This document shows positions 41,110-51,206 of a stretch of 64,000 nt of DNA, one piece after another. Source of the DNA: Naegleria lovaniensis. Its lineage: Eukaryota; Heterolobosea; Eutetramitea; Acrasida; Naegleriidae. The stretch spans positions 248,001-312,000 of the forward strand of contig NW_025407850.1 in assembly GCF_003324165.1 (NCBI RefSeq). Reading direction: 5' to 3'. The notes below the pieces were generated by a model, which worked only from the letters and a program-made list of their open reading frames with translations, was not told the origin of the DNA and did no database searches. The translations under genes were made by a program, and so were the position numbers. Position 1 is the first letter of the stretch, and each line of letters starts with the position of its first letter.

Positions 41110-42066
41110 ATGTCTCAACCATCTGCCAACAACAACAATAACGAAAATACCTATTCCAAAGTGTTTCTTGTAGGAGCGACTGGAATCGTAGGTCAACATG
41201 TTACCAAAGCTTTATTGAAACATCATCCTCATACTCAGGTCAAACTATTGATTCGTAAAGAAAGTGAACAAAAAGCTTCTGAATTGAAACAATTAGGAGC
41301 AGAACTTGTGTTTGGTGATCTCACGACCTTAACTACACAAGAATTGGACCATGTGTTGGATGGTTCAGAAGTCATTGTGAGTGCCTTGTCTGGAGATTCA
41401 ACCGTCTTACACGAAGCTCAACTCAAATTATTGCAATCAGCTCAACGTGTGAAAAGTGTCAAGAAATTCCTTCCATCCGCATTTGGTGTCGATCATGACT
41501 CTCTCCAATATGGTGTTTTTATTTCGAATGATATCAAGAAAAAGTTTGCTGAATTGGTTGTGAATAGTGGTTGGGAATATGTCTTTGTGAATACGTACAT
41601 GTTTTATTCATATGCTGCTCTTCCAAATTTCTTATTTGAATATCATCCTGAGACAAAAATTGTGAAATACGATGGCGAAAGGAATACTCCCATTCCAATG
41701 ACTGATTTGGAAGATGTTGGAAAGTTCACTGCTCTCGCTGCTCTTCGAAAGGATATTAAGAATCAAAGTGTGAATGTCAAAGGAGATGTCAAGACTCTTT
41801 CAGAAATTGCAAAACTCTTGCATGGAAATGACATTCAATTTGAAAAGGGTCTTGATCTTGATGCATTGAAACAAGACATTGAGAGAAAATTGAAGAGTGG
41901 TATTCAACAACCTCAAGATTTCTTTACAATTTTGGTGTTGCAATTGAGATGGATTTTTGCAACTGGAATTGCAACTCCTCAAAAGTATGATAATTTGGAA
42001 TTGTTTAAAAACGTTCAACCAAAGAGTTTTGAAGAATTTGTAGCAACACTCTCAAAACAACATTAA
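41110..42066 (+). CDS. NmrA-like atypical short-chain dehydrogenase/reductase family protein
   Basis: Single exon, 318 residues. The N-terminal dinucleotide-binding glycine motif is VFLVGATGIVGQHVTKALL, followed by VKLLIRKES at the second strand, the usual NAD(P) ribose-contact region. SVKKFLPSAFGVD and YVFVNTYMFYSYAALP match the NmrA/isoflavone reductase-like core, and IPMTDLEDVGKFTALAALRK is a typical domain-end motif. No catalytic Tyr-x3-Lys is evident, as in NmrA-type redox sensors. The cytosolic protein may act as a redox-sensing regulator or a reductase; the substrate is unknown. A 15-residue Asn-rich head precedes the domain. Confidence 0.88.
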   Translation: MSQPSANNNNNENTYSKVFLVGATGIVGQHVTKALLKHHPHTQVKLLIRKESEQKASELKQLGAELVFGDLTTLTTQELDHVLDGSEVIVSALSGDSTVLHEAQLKLLQSAQRVKSVKKFLPSAFGVDHDSLQYGVFISNDIKKKFAELVVNSGWEYVFVNTYMFYSYAALPNFLFEYHPETKIVKYDGERNTPIPMTDLEDVGKFTALAALRKDIKNQSVNVKGDVKTLSEIAKLLHGNDIQFEKGLDLDALKQDIERKLKSGIQQPQDFFTILVLQLRWIFATGIATPQKYDNLELFKNVQPKSFEEFVATLSKQH

Positions 42067-42164
42067 TTTCGTGTATATTGGACGAGGAGAAACGAAAGGA
42101 TCTTGTGTTGACAATCATGTACATATTTGGAAAATAAATGAATCATGAAAATGTACTCACTCTC

Positions 42165-45100
42165 TCATTCGTTATTGTTCTTTCTTTCAATGTCCACAAC
42201 TCCTTCATGGAAGGACATGGATGCAAGGTTTGAAAGTTTGATACAAATTTCATTAAAATCTGGTCGTTCTCTATCATTGCCATTCCAACATTGTTTCATG
42301 AGATTTAAATATTCTCGAGTCATGTCACACAGTACTTGTACAGAGAATGTTTCTTTGTTGTTGACATCATTGCTATAATTGGGAAGAATGAATTCTGTGA
42401 CCCATTCCTTCATTTCATCATCATTGTTAAATGGTAAGATGGGACGTTCTCCATTCATGACTCTGAACAAAATATTTACAGCTGAAGTTGCAGTTTTCTC
42501 AATACTTTCCTTTTCTTCCACGTGTCGTTGTCTATATTTGTGAAGTTTTTCAGAATGAGCATTTAAATAAGGATTTTCCTCAAAGAATAATTCCCACATG
42601 ATGATTGCAAAACTATAAATATCAACTTTGTGATTGTAACTGGATTTTCCCTCAATCATTTCCTTTGGATTTGATATATGAAATTTTCATCATACAGGGT
42701 GTTCATTAGGTCAAGAATTATTTGACAGGTAGAAAATGAAAAATTTCACAGCCATAAAAGTGTTAGAGAACACACTTGGTGTGAACATTTCACACATTCC
42801 ACACATTCAACACTTACATTGGCCATATAAAAGAGAGTTCCAATATTTGTTGTGGCACTATTGGTATCACTCACAGTCTTGCTTAATCCAAAATCACAAA
42901 TTTTAGCAACGTATTGATCTAACAAAATATTTCCAGGTTTTAAATCTCGATGAATAATTGCACGAGGTTTCAATGAGTGTAAATAATTCATTCCCTTTGC
43001 AACTCCAAGTAATATATCAATTTTCTGATGCAATGTAATTCTCTCAGTTCCTAATTTGATGTTATAAATCAACTTGTCGAGACTTCCTTTTTCTAAATAT
43101 TCAACAACCATATACTTTTTAGATCCAGCAATAATGACACCAAAGAATTGAACAATATTTGGATGACGAATACTTCCCAAAAGTGATGCTTCCCTTTCAA
43201 ATTCATCATCTTCGTGAGCACTCAACTCGCTTTCTTCATCGTATTTGAGAGATTTTAAGGCAACCTTAGTTCCATTCCAATTTGCAAGATACACTGTTCC
43301 ATTCGCTCCTTCAGCGATTCTTTTAACAATCTCAATCTCATCAATTGAAATCATCCATGAATAGACCTTCTTTTGAGATTTCTTTTTGGACTTGGAACTC
43401 GTGTTCGAAGTCTTTGAACGTGTTCCATAAGAATTCACACTTGTAAGTAGAGGAGTATTTTCTTTCATTCTTTCATTACTCGATTTGGTTTGTGAAGTAA
43501 TAGTCATTGCATTCTCGATTTCTTCGTCACTTTCATCTTCCTCATCATTGTTCGATAAGAGAATACTCTTTTCTGCATTTTCCTTACGTTCCAATCTTTT
43601 CAATTTTCTCACAATATTTCTCACCAATCGAAATATCAAATAGAGACATGCCAACATCACAGAGAAGATCAAAATTGAAGCCAAACAAGTCATGGCAATA
43701 AGCAAGTCATAGGATGTATAGACAATATTTGTGCATACATAGATTTTCTCGATAGATTCCTGTAACGTGAGTTCTTTTCCATCAGGACATGGAAGTACAT
43801 GAATATCTATACCAATGGGATAGGAGTAAGTCTTCTTTTCAACAACACTATCAGTGTGAATCGAGATACTTGCTTGAACAGTTCCAAACTGAGGTTGTTT
43901 AAGGAATACGGATAGAGATCGTAATACAAGCGTCGTATTAATATCAGGAAAATAGTCGCTGTCCACATTTAGAAGGGCTTGCTTGGAATATTGTGAGTTC
44001 AAAGTACATGTAATGTGTTCCTCCAAAAACTTTACATGTTCTGTATTCTCCCTATTTGTCCACACTACGAGCTGTACTTGTGGAATGACTTGTCCAGGAT
44101 AGACATAAAGTTGAGGTGTTTCCTGACGAGTAAATTTAGAAATGTTTTGAGGAGTGTAGTGAATCCAAACTTGATAACCAAACATGTCCAACATCTTTGC
44201 TGTATTGCTTCCGTATGCATACGCCATATTTCCATTCTGTGTGAAATTACTAATGTAATCATCGTTGGAACGTTCAGAATATAAACATCCACCAGCATAC
44301 GAAGCACTATTATTTTCACATAAAACATGATCAATATTTAGCATGTAATAGTCATAGATAAAAAAGGCACCTCCTTTTGAGAATGCATAATTATTCACGA
44401 GTTTCACGTTTTGCATGTTTAAATCTTCGGTCACTACAAAAAAAAGTCCTCCTCCGTTGGTTGCTGTATTGTTATCAAACAGTGAATTCTTAATGTCTAC
44501 GGCATAAGATTCAACATAGAGAGCTCCTCCATTGCATGTTGCACCCAGCTGGCCCTTAAAATAATTATCTTTGAAAATCGATCCAAGAATGAGGACATTT
44601 GTATTTCCAAAGAACTTCATCATTTTTGCGCTCACACAAGGACTTCTATTATTCTTAAAAACTGTATCAATGATATTCACTGTAATTAAATTATCAAATA
44701 AAAACAATGGAACACGATTGAATTCGAAAAGATTCGAATGTAGTGACACTAATGAGCTTCCCATAATGTTAATTAAAAACTGGTTTTCATCCGTGTTGGT
44801 GTCCAAATTCACAAATTCACAATTCTCGAAAGAGAGGTACGTAATAGCATTCAATATCATGTAAAATTGTACATCTCTCGCTTTAACTCTTCGTAGTTGT
44901 GAACTCGAAGAAAACAATAGCTCAATATCGATTTTCTTTCCAAAAGTCACGTCTTCCAATAAAATAGATGAAAATTCAAAGACGGAAATTTTAGAATCTC
45001 GTAATTGAGAAGCTCTGATCACGAAAAAAAGATTATCTTGAGCAACTCCTGAGGTTGTAGGCGAGGAAAAGCTGAATCTTTCCAATATGGAAGTTGTGAT

Positions 45101-45928
45101 CGACACATTTGCACGGATCGCAGCTGATAATTCACTATCTTGCACACTCGAGTCCTCTAATGAAACGAATCTTCCATTTTTCAAAACAAATTTTGAACTT
45201 GAGACGTGACAGGACTCAATCCTCAATTCCCTCTCCACTTCTGAATTGGTTGGGTTGAAATCGTAGGATTGATCTGATAACACAATATTTGACATGTTCA
45301 CATTTGAAAATATTAATTTGTCGATACGAGTCAATTGCAATCGAAAAGCAATGAAATTCAATTGAGTCATTTGAAAATATAATTTCCGAATGGACACACT
45401 TCTAAAAAGAGGTTCTGTTGCACAATTCAACACAATGACTTCGGAAGCATTGTACGATGTGATTCGTAATTCATGAATTTGAGTTAAATTTGTTGACATG
45501 ACTCCTTCATGCTGCTGTTGTTGTACATTGCATTGATCCGTTCCATAATTCAAACTTCCATTTTGTGTTCTCAACAATACAAATTGTGCAGAAATATTTT
45601 CACTCTTGAAACTTGTCAAATTTAAAAGCACTTGAATGGCTTCGGAAATGGACCTACAGGGTTGTGAAATGCTGGTACAATTATTGTTGTTCTGGTTGTT
45701 GTTGTTGACATTATTCGTCATTGCTAGTGAAGTGGAGAGTGATTTTGAGGATGAATTTGATGGAAGTGGCTGAATGAAGAGTGTGATGGTTTGGGTGAGT
45801 GAAGTGTCAACAACACGACTTGCAGCAATGAGAGGACTTGAACTCGTTGTGATCGACGACCACACGATCAAGCAGAAAAATAGTGAGACGAATCTCCATT
45901 GTGACAAACAACTCGTGTGTGAAATCAT
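42165..45928 (-). CDS. Receptor-like protein kinase with beta-helix-like ectodomain, two exons
   Basis: Exon 1 is 45928-42818 and exon 2 is 42662-42165 (intron GTAAGT...CCAAAG, phase 0), 1202 residues. The start MISHTSCLSQWRF with a hydrophobic stretch (FVSLFFCLIVWSS) is a signal peptide; the longer frame begins with GTG. The ectodomain of about 720 residues has repeating NN and GG(A/G)LFF units (ATNGGGLFFVV, FSKGGAFFIYDY, SYAGGCLYSE), typical of right-handed beta-helix (polymorphic outer-membrane-like) repeats. A span at about 742-768 follows. The kinase, from about 862, has AEGANGTVY, VALKSL, the catalytic IHRDLKPGNI (about 993) and DFGLS (about 1012). It is TKL-like in style. The APE motif is read as ANE across the splice. 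It is probably a cell-surface sensor. Confidence 0.88.
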
Positions 45929-46067
45929 GATTTTTTTTCGAGGGAGAACTTTTCTGCTCGCTCCAATCTCGGACCGAAGGTTGCGATTGAGGAGTAAAAA
46001 TCGAATTTGGCAACTGGTAAAGGGGCATGTGAACACGAAACAGAACTTGTTGCTCCTTCGAAATTTA

Positions 46068-46379
46068 TTAATAATTTTCGTTTTGAACTAACTTCAACTT
46101 TGACAACGAATGTTGAGAAATGCTGACTTCTTGATGTTGTGTCGTTGAAGTGTTATTGAAACAGAACCACATTGCTTTGTCTTGTAATCTGGTCAAATAA
46201 AAGGAGAGATTTTGATGTCGACTAAATTCTTCTATAACATTAAAAAGATTTTCGTAAACTTCAAAGTCAGTAGTAGGTGTTTGTTTTTCAAGTAATTCAC
46301 TACGTAATGCCTTGATATGATTGTCAAGAAGTTTTCGGTGTTTGAGGTGATCTTTCACTCTAAAATAAATAGAACACAT
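46068..46379 (-). CDS. Small hypothetical protein, possible last exon of a larger gene
   Basis: From ATG 46379 the frame encodes 103 residues. It has a helical, charged first half (HRKLLDNHIKALRSELLEKQ and YENLFNVIEEFSRH), then QDKAMWFCFNNTSTTQ and a short polar tail. I do not recognise a family. The stretch TCTATTTATTTTAG just upstream is a plausible splice acceptor, so this may be an internal or last exon whose upstream partner I could not find. Part of the 3' end is the left copy of a 70-bp direct repeat whose second copy lies at 50212-50281. Confidence 0.4.
   Translation of the reverse strand: MCSIYFRVKDHLKHRKLLDNHIKALRSELLEKQTPTTDFEVYENLFNVIEEFSRHQNLSFYLTRLQDKAMWFCFNNTSTTQHQEVSISQHSLSKLKLVQNENY
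46108..46177. repeat. 70-bp direct repeat, left copy
   Basis: This stretch matches 50212-50281 with 3 mismatches in 70 positions, same orientation. It lies inside the small minus-strand gene at 46068-46379. Confidence 0.85.
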
Positions 46380-46477
46380 CTTCACGTGTATGATTAGTTT
46401 TCCATTTTCTCATCTTTCTTGCTAATTTTTGACATATCCCTCTTCACCCAGACTCACAGAAGAAAAGGTTCAACAAC

Positions 46478-46603
46478 ATGGAGGTTCTTATGAAAATGAT
46501 GAAAGTTATTGGTGATTGTCTTTCTGACTACTCATTACTCGTTGACCATTTGAGAAAGATGCCTGAGAAAGAAAGAGAAGCACACAAGAAGCAAAAGACA
46601 TAA
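46478..46603 (+). CDS. Possible 41-residue ORF
   Basis: A plus-strand frame starts ATGGAGGTTCTTATG and encodes 41 residues: a helical, coiled-coil-like MEVLMKMMKVIGDCLSDYSL followed by LVDHLRKMPEKEREAHKK and a Lys-rich end. Its composition is coding-like rather than random. I do not recognise it, and it may be the remnant of a larger gene. It lies between the small minus-strand gene and the hairpin upstream of the clathrin fragment. Confidence 0.25.
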   Translation: MEVLMKMMKVIGDCLSDYSLLVDHLRKMPEKEREAHKKQKT

Positions 46604-46666
46604 GAAAACGAAAATTTAGCCCATTCAAACTGCGTGCAAGCTGAATGCAGTGCAACCCTTAACATT

Positions 46667-46715
46667 GTTGGCCGTCATCCTTTTAAAGCAAGGATTCCGG
46701 GTTGGGACGGCCAGC
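46667..46715 (+). other. Strong bulged hairpin, candidate structured RNA or leader element
   Basis: GTTGGCCGTC at 46667 pairs with GACGGCCAGC ending at 46715 over ten pairs (one G-T wobble). Inside it ATCCTT (46677) pairs with AAGGAT (46690) around a seven-base loop, and a ten-base one-sided bulge lies on the 3' arm. The hairpin is GC-rich in an AT-rich neighbourhood and stands 39 nt before the ATG of the clathrin fragment. It could be a leader element or a small structured RNA; I cannot place it in a family. Confidence 0.4.
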
Positions 46716-46753
46716 TGTGCTCATTGTAAAAAATCAAAAAACCAACAAAAAAA

Positions 46754-46918
46754 ATGAGCGGCCAAATCCCAATACAATTCACTGAGCTCTTCAATCTCCA
46801 AAACTTGGGAGTGAATCCACAACTCATTTCATTCACCACCGTTACGCTCGAATCAGATAAATATGTTTGTGTTAGGGATCAAATCCTCACCTCAAAAGTC
46901 CGCCAAAAAAATCTCTAA
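46754..46918 (+). pseudogene. Orphan 5' fragment of clathrin heavy chain
   Basis: The 54-codon frame begins at an A-run ATG. Its first 43 residues clearly match the clathrin heavy chain N-terminus: QIPIQFTELFNLQNLGVNPQ and TLESDKYVCVRD correspond to the conserved LQNLGINP and MESDKFICIRE segments that open the terminal beta-propeller. After RDQ the match ends and a stop follows ten codons later; nothing downstream continues clathrin. The full heavy chain is about 1700 residues, so this is a copied 5' end, not a working gene. It ends 26 bp before the LRR gene. A weak donor within it (T-GTGTTA) could splice to CTGCAG-GCAGT and fuse in frame to that gene, which is speculative. Confidence 0.8.
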
Positions 46919-46944
46919 CTTCATCTTCTCGTGCTGCAGGCAGT

Positions 46945-48312
46945 ATGACGGACAACATTTTTATTTTCCCCAAAAAGAGAAAACTCTCACCATCTGTTGA
47001 AACTGGTGTTGTTGAAGCAGCAAATTCATCATCAACAATGATCAATGCTAATGCTGAAAACAATGATTTCTCTCCTACAAGTTTCAACGAGAACAACGGA
47101 CCCTTTGTTGATGATATTATTTTTGAAATTCTTCATTTCCTTGATTCAATGTTTATCATTCAAATTTGTATGAAAATTTCAAAACAATGGAGACAAACAT
47201 CATTTCAAATTCCTCTCTCATTATCATTCGCAGAAAATCACTTCAAACAAGATCGTAAATCAATCAAATTTTTAGCTGATTGTGAATGTTTGGAAAATTT
47301 GACTTCTTTGAATCTGGCACGCAATAGAATTGGCATTGAAGGTGTCAAATATATTGCCACAAGCGAATTCTTGAAGAATTTGACATCTTTGGATCTGAAA
47401 TGGAACGAAATTGGCAATGAAGGTGTCAAATATATTGCCACAAGTGAATTCTTGAAGAGTTTGACTTCTTTGATTCTGAGTGAGAACGAAATTGACAGTG
47501 AAGGTGTCAAATATATTGCCACAAGCGAATTCTTGAAGAGTTTGACTTCTTTGAATCTGTCATATAATAGAATTGGCAATGAAGGTGTCAAAAATATTGC
47601 CACAAGCGAATTCTTGAAGAGTTTGACTTCTTTGATTCTGAGTGAGAACGAAATTGACAGTGAAGGTGTCAAATATATTGCCACAAGCGAATTCTCGAAG
47701 AGTTTGACTTCTCTGAATCTGTCATATAATAGAATTGGCAATGAAGCTGTCAAATATATTGCCACAAGCGAATTCTTGAAGAATTTGACTTCTTTGAATC
47801 TGCCATATAATAGAATTGGCAATGAAGGTGTCAAATATATTGCCACAAGCGAATTCTTGAAGAATTTGACATCTTTGGATCTGAAATGGAACGAAATTGG
47901 CAATGAAGGTGTCAAATATATTGCCACAAGTGAATTCTTGAAGAGTTTGACATCTTTGGATCTGTCATATAATGGAATTGGCAGTGAAGGTGTCAAATAT
48001 ATTGCCACAAGCGAATTCTCGAAGAGTTTGACTTCTCTGAATCTGTCATATAATAGAATTGGCAGTGAAGGTGTCAAATATATTGCCACAAGCGAATTCT
48101 TGAAGAATTTGACATCTTTGGATCTGAGTGAGAACGTAATTGGCAATGAAGGTGTCAAATATATTGCCACAAGTGAATCATTGAAGAGTTTGACATCTTT
48201 GGATCTGTCATATAATGGAATTGGCAATGAAGGTCTCAAATATATTGCCACAAGCAAATTCTTGAAGAATTTGAAACACTGTTCACCAAATAACAAACTT
48301 AGACAGTGTTAG
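46945..48312 (+). CDS. F-box-like/leucine-rich-repeat protein with near-identical repeats
   Basis: Single exon, 455 residues. After a polar N-terminus, VDDIIFEILHFLDSMFIIQI and KISKQWRQTSFQIPL resemble an F-box, the motif that links to SCF ubiquitin ligases. From about residue 115 it has 12 consecutive ribonuclease-inhibitor-type LRRs of exactly 27 residues, consensus LTSLDLSYNRIGNEGVKYIA. The thirteenth unit breaks down (KFLKNLKHCSPNNK) and the protein stops. The units are near-identical in DNA, pointing to recent tandem growth or conversion. Such genes are common in Naegleria and could be substrate adaptors; the target is unknown. The gene lies 26 bp downstream of the clathrin fragment. Confidence 0.85.
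   Translation: MTDNIFIFPKKRKLSPSVETGVVEAANSSSTMINANAENNDFSPTSFNENNGPFVDDIIFEILHFLDSMFIIQICMKISKQWRQTSFQIPLSLSFAENHFKQDRKSIKFLADCECLENLTSLNLARNRIGIEGVKYIATSEFLKNLTSLDLKWNEIGNEGVKYIATSEFLKSLTSLILSENEIDSEGVKYIATSEFLKSLTSLNLSYNRIGNEGVKNIATSEFLKSLTSLILSENEIDSEGVKYIATSEFSKSLTSLNLSYNRIGNEAVKYIATSEFLKNLTSLNLPYNRIGNEGVKYIATSEFLKNLTSLDLKWNEIGNEGVKYIATSEFLKSLTSLDLSYNGIGSEGVKYIATSEFSKSLTSLNLSYNRIGSEGVKYIATSEFLKNLTSLDLSENVIGNEGVKYIATSESLKSLTSLDLSYNGIGNEGLKYIATSKFLKNLKHCSPNNKLRQC
47286..48270 (+). repeat. 81-bp tandem repeat array (LRR coding)
   Basis: The motif GGTGTCAAATATATTGCCAC recurs at 47341, 47422, 47503, 47584, 47665, 47746, 47827, 47908, 47989, 48070 and 48151, and in a slightly changed form at 48232. 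Each step is exactly 81 bp. Between units most differences fall at the same few positions. The array is also open on the opposite strand. Confidence 0.92.
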
Positions 48313-50211
48313 TAACGACTGACAGTTCAGCTCGTGCCACCGTAAACAGATAACGAGGAAGCCACCATTTCTTCTCATAAACATCAACATGCGGAACCGG
48401 TTGAGGCTACTGATACGAAAGTGGAGACGGTATCCTCTAAGATGAATCAAGAGGGCCCAGTTGAGAAGACTGCTGATGAAGAGATCTAGAAACAAGTCGA
48501 ACAGAATCTTGCGACGGGGAGGATCGATAAACTGGCTATCAAGTATTTATCGATCGAACATCAAATGATAACGAGTTTATAGCATTCTGCAAAACCAAAA
48601 ATATAAAGACTTTCTTGAAAAGTTCTATTCCAAATGGTTTTGAAACAAACTTAATTGGGATCATGTGGGAACTGAATTTGCATTGGAACAAGGAACGCTG
48701 TATACGTTTAGGTCCGGTTCCAAGCTTTACTCGTTATCCTCTGAAATTAATAAGCATAAACATATCAACTGTGCCAACTATTGGGTCAGCTCAGAATCTA
48801 AAAGTTTTGATATTTCTCTGGAGCCGTTTGTGGATGAGGACGGATTTGTGGTTGAATGTGTCTTGGATAAAAAAGATTTGGTGGTTGTAAAAGGGGAGGA
48901 CGTAGTTAAAACCATAACAAAAACGGGGACAGATCAGTTACACAATACACGTCGTTCAACCCAATGGAAATAAGGACGTCTTTTATCGGCTGGACGCACC
49001 GCTTACATGGAAGTGTGTCAACAGACAAAAAAAAAGCAGAAAATCCCTCGTTTTCTTTTCCAAAGGATGGATGTTTGGCGAGTTACAAACCCATTAGTTT
49101 CCTCCAATTAATTGATACTCTTGTTGTTAGTTTACAATGTAGAAACATTACGAGTACCATGTGCATTCCATAAACGCGTCCTTCTTAGAAATACATCTTT
49201 CCAGCATGGGTCTTTTGAGATGTTACGTGAGTAAGTTTTGTCACATCATCATCTCTTTCAGAATCAACAAAGTCATCCAAATGTGTTGATGTAAAGACAG
49301 ACAAAAACATGTTAATAATAGACAATAGAACATATATGACCTATCTTCCTACAAAAGAAATGTATTTATTGCACCTCAAGATGAATACTGTTTCAATAAG
49401 CCGTCAAGAAAGAATGATCACTCCAACCCTTATGTTGTGGTTGGTTCAAAAGTCGTCTCACTTTATGACGGTGTGTCTTTTTGTAACATGAACTTGAAGG
49501 ACTTTTACAAATATATGAATGACAAGACAGAGGTATTTTATTGTGTTTTAGAGGGCAATAACTATAATGCCATTTTGCTGTAGCCACTGGCGCCAAGTAT
49601 ACAAGTGATCATTCTTAATTTTGTATCTATTGGGTCGTTTGTTAGATGTTCTCAGAAATTATCTCCATCTGTCCTCAAACAATTCATTGCAGTAGAAGTT
49701 ATCCTGGAGAACAATTAAGCAACATCCGGTTTCTCTCTTTATAAATTAGTCTACGGTTCTGCTGAAAACGCCCCGAAAAATTTGCAGCAGCTCCTTAAAC
49801 TTCCGGACGAAGAAATTAACTCAATGACGGTTAGAAATGTCATTGAAATTGGAGACAAAAGGGTTATTGAACGGCTTCGAAGAAGTAGAAGACCCTGAAA
49901 CCGAAACCATTTCAAAAACAAGCTTTATAGACAAGGCTGCATACTGCCTTAGTAAAACAGACTGGAACTCGCTCACATACGAACTTGACACGAGTAAAGC
50001 GTTACAAGAATGGAGAATGCTTACAGATGATCACCCAAAAACACTCTTGGGTGCTCATGTGAGTTAGTTTCATCTGTTTTTTCAAGCGACATTAATGGCA
50101 CCTCTAGTGATGAAATGATGGCGAGGTACTTGTATAGTGCTCTGATGGAAAGAGGTCTCCGACTGCTCTGTGAAAAGTCACAAGGAAACGTATTAGAACT
50201 CTTGAAACTAT
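48313..50211 (+). pseudogene. Degraded coding block of unknown family
   Basis: About 1.9 kb in which plus-strand coding-like stretches follow one another in different frames, with many breaks (of the order of ten). Pieces have protein-like composition, for example FALEQGTLYTFRSGSKLYSL near 48670 and FIDKAAYCLSKTDWNSLTYE near 49940. The composition and shared direction suggest one decayed long gene or element rather than several genes. I do not recognise the family; a virus-like or mobile-element origin is possible but unproven, so I treat it as a fossil. The block lies between the LRR gene and the right copy of the 70-bp direct repeat. Confidence 0.5.
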
Positions 50212-50281
50212 GAATGTTGAGAAACGCTGACTTCCTAATGTTGTGTCGTTGAAGTGTTATTGAAACAGAACCACATTGCTT
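50212..50281. repeat. 70-bp direct repeat, right copy
   Basis: Same orientation as 46108-46177 with 3 mismatches. The corresponding protein frame is broken here, so this is a decayed copy of part of the small minus-strand gene. A further short stretch, ATTGCTTTGTTTTG, is shared just downstream after an interruption. Confidence 0.85.
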
Positions 50282-50538
50282 GAATGATTTTCCAAATTGC
50301 TTTGTTTTGAATAAAAGCAAGTCGTTGACAAGCAACTTGTAAATCCTCACCAACCCTGTTTGTTATCAAAACACAACAACAAGAGTCGAAAGATTTCTTG
50401 TAACTCACAGTTCATACAGTCAAAGACTGTAGCGGGAGAGTCGCCATATTCCTGGCAGGCGTCCCGTCCATAATAATTATTAAGAGAATTATTTCTAATC
50501 ATGATCGAATTTAATACAATTTCATTGCCACTCAAAAA

Positions 50539-51057
50539 ATGTATGGAATTCGATTAATGCAACCGAATGCCGAGAGGAATGAATCCAAAGCTTCATCCCG
50601 AACACGAAAATTGGAAAAACTCCTTGCTGAACCACCAAGACATGACTCGATTCAACACGATACGAATGAACATACATGCGAATTGAACGACGAAAGAATT
50701 CTTTCATTAATTGAATTTAAAATTGAAATTTGTGCTTTGAGTCAGCAATTACTAGAAATTCAACCATGTAATCTAGAGGGTACTAATGAATCCGATCATG
50801 ATGAAACTCGTGTCATTCATGATCGAATTAAATATTACACTGAAAAATTTGAAAAATTAAAACAAGCCTTGTTGGACTCGCTTCATTTACCCAACACTAT
50901 TTCAGAAAAAACAAATTCCAATAACGATGAAGAATCCGCACCTTCATCCTTTCAAAAAGATGAAAATCTTGAACTAGTTGTTGAGAAAATTACAAAAACA
51001 AACGATCGTCATGTACTGAGATTTTGGTTGAAGAAAAAGATTATTCCTTTAAAGTAG
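50539..51057 (+). CDS. Hypothetical charged protein
   Basis: Single exon, 172 residues, ATG after six A. The N-terminus is Arg/Lys-rich (ASSRTRKLEKLLAEPPRHDS). The middle is a long amphipathic helix (DERILSLIEFKIEICALSQQ then LLEIQP) and another helix (DRIKYYTEKFEKLKQALLDS), suggesting coiled-coil contacts. The C-terminus ends in HVLRFWLKKKIIPLK. I do not recognise the family. Length and start context support a real gene. It follows the repeat-flanked block and precedes the DUF1963-like gene on the same strand. Confidence 0.65.
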   Translation: MYGIRLMQPNAERNESKASSRTRKLEKLLAEPPRHDSIQHDTNEHTCELNDERILSLIEFKIEICALSQQLLEIQPCNLEGTNESDHDETRVIHDRIKYYTEKFEKLKQALLDSLHLPNTISEKTNSNNDEESAPSSFQKDENLELVVEKITKTNDRHVLRFWLKKKIIPLK

Positions 51058-51206
51058 ATAATTTTACTTTGTATTATATAATCAAAAAGTTCTTCCTTTT
51101 GCACGTGTGCTAACATTTTCTTGTGATATTTTCAAGTAGTTCTAGGTACCAAAAATCTCAACAAGTGTTTTCAATAGCTTCAATTTTGAAAATCCATTTC
51201 AAAAAA

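Noticed and set aside
47238-48296. 352-codon minus-strand frame opposite the LRR gene
   Set aside because: It is open only because the 81-bp unit has no stop on that strand; the plus frame has F-box and LRR motifs and the A-rich gene context.
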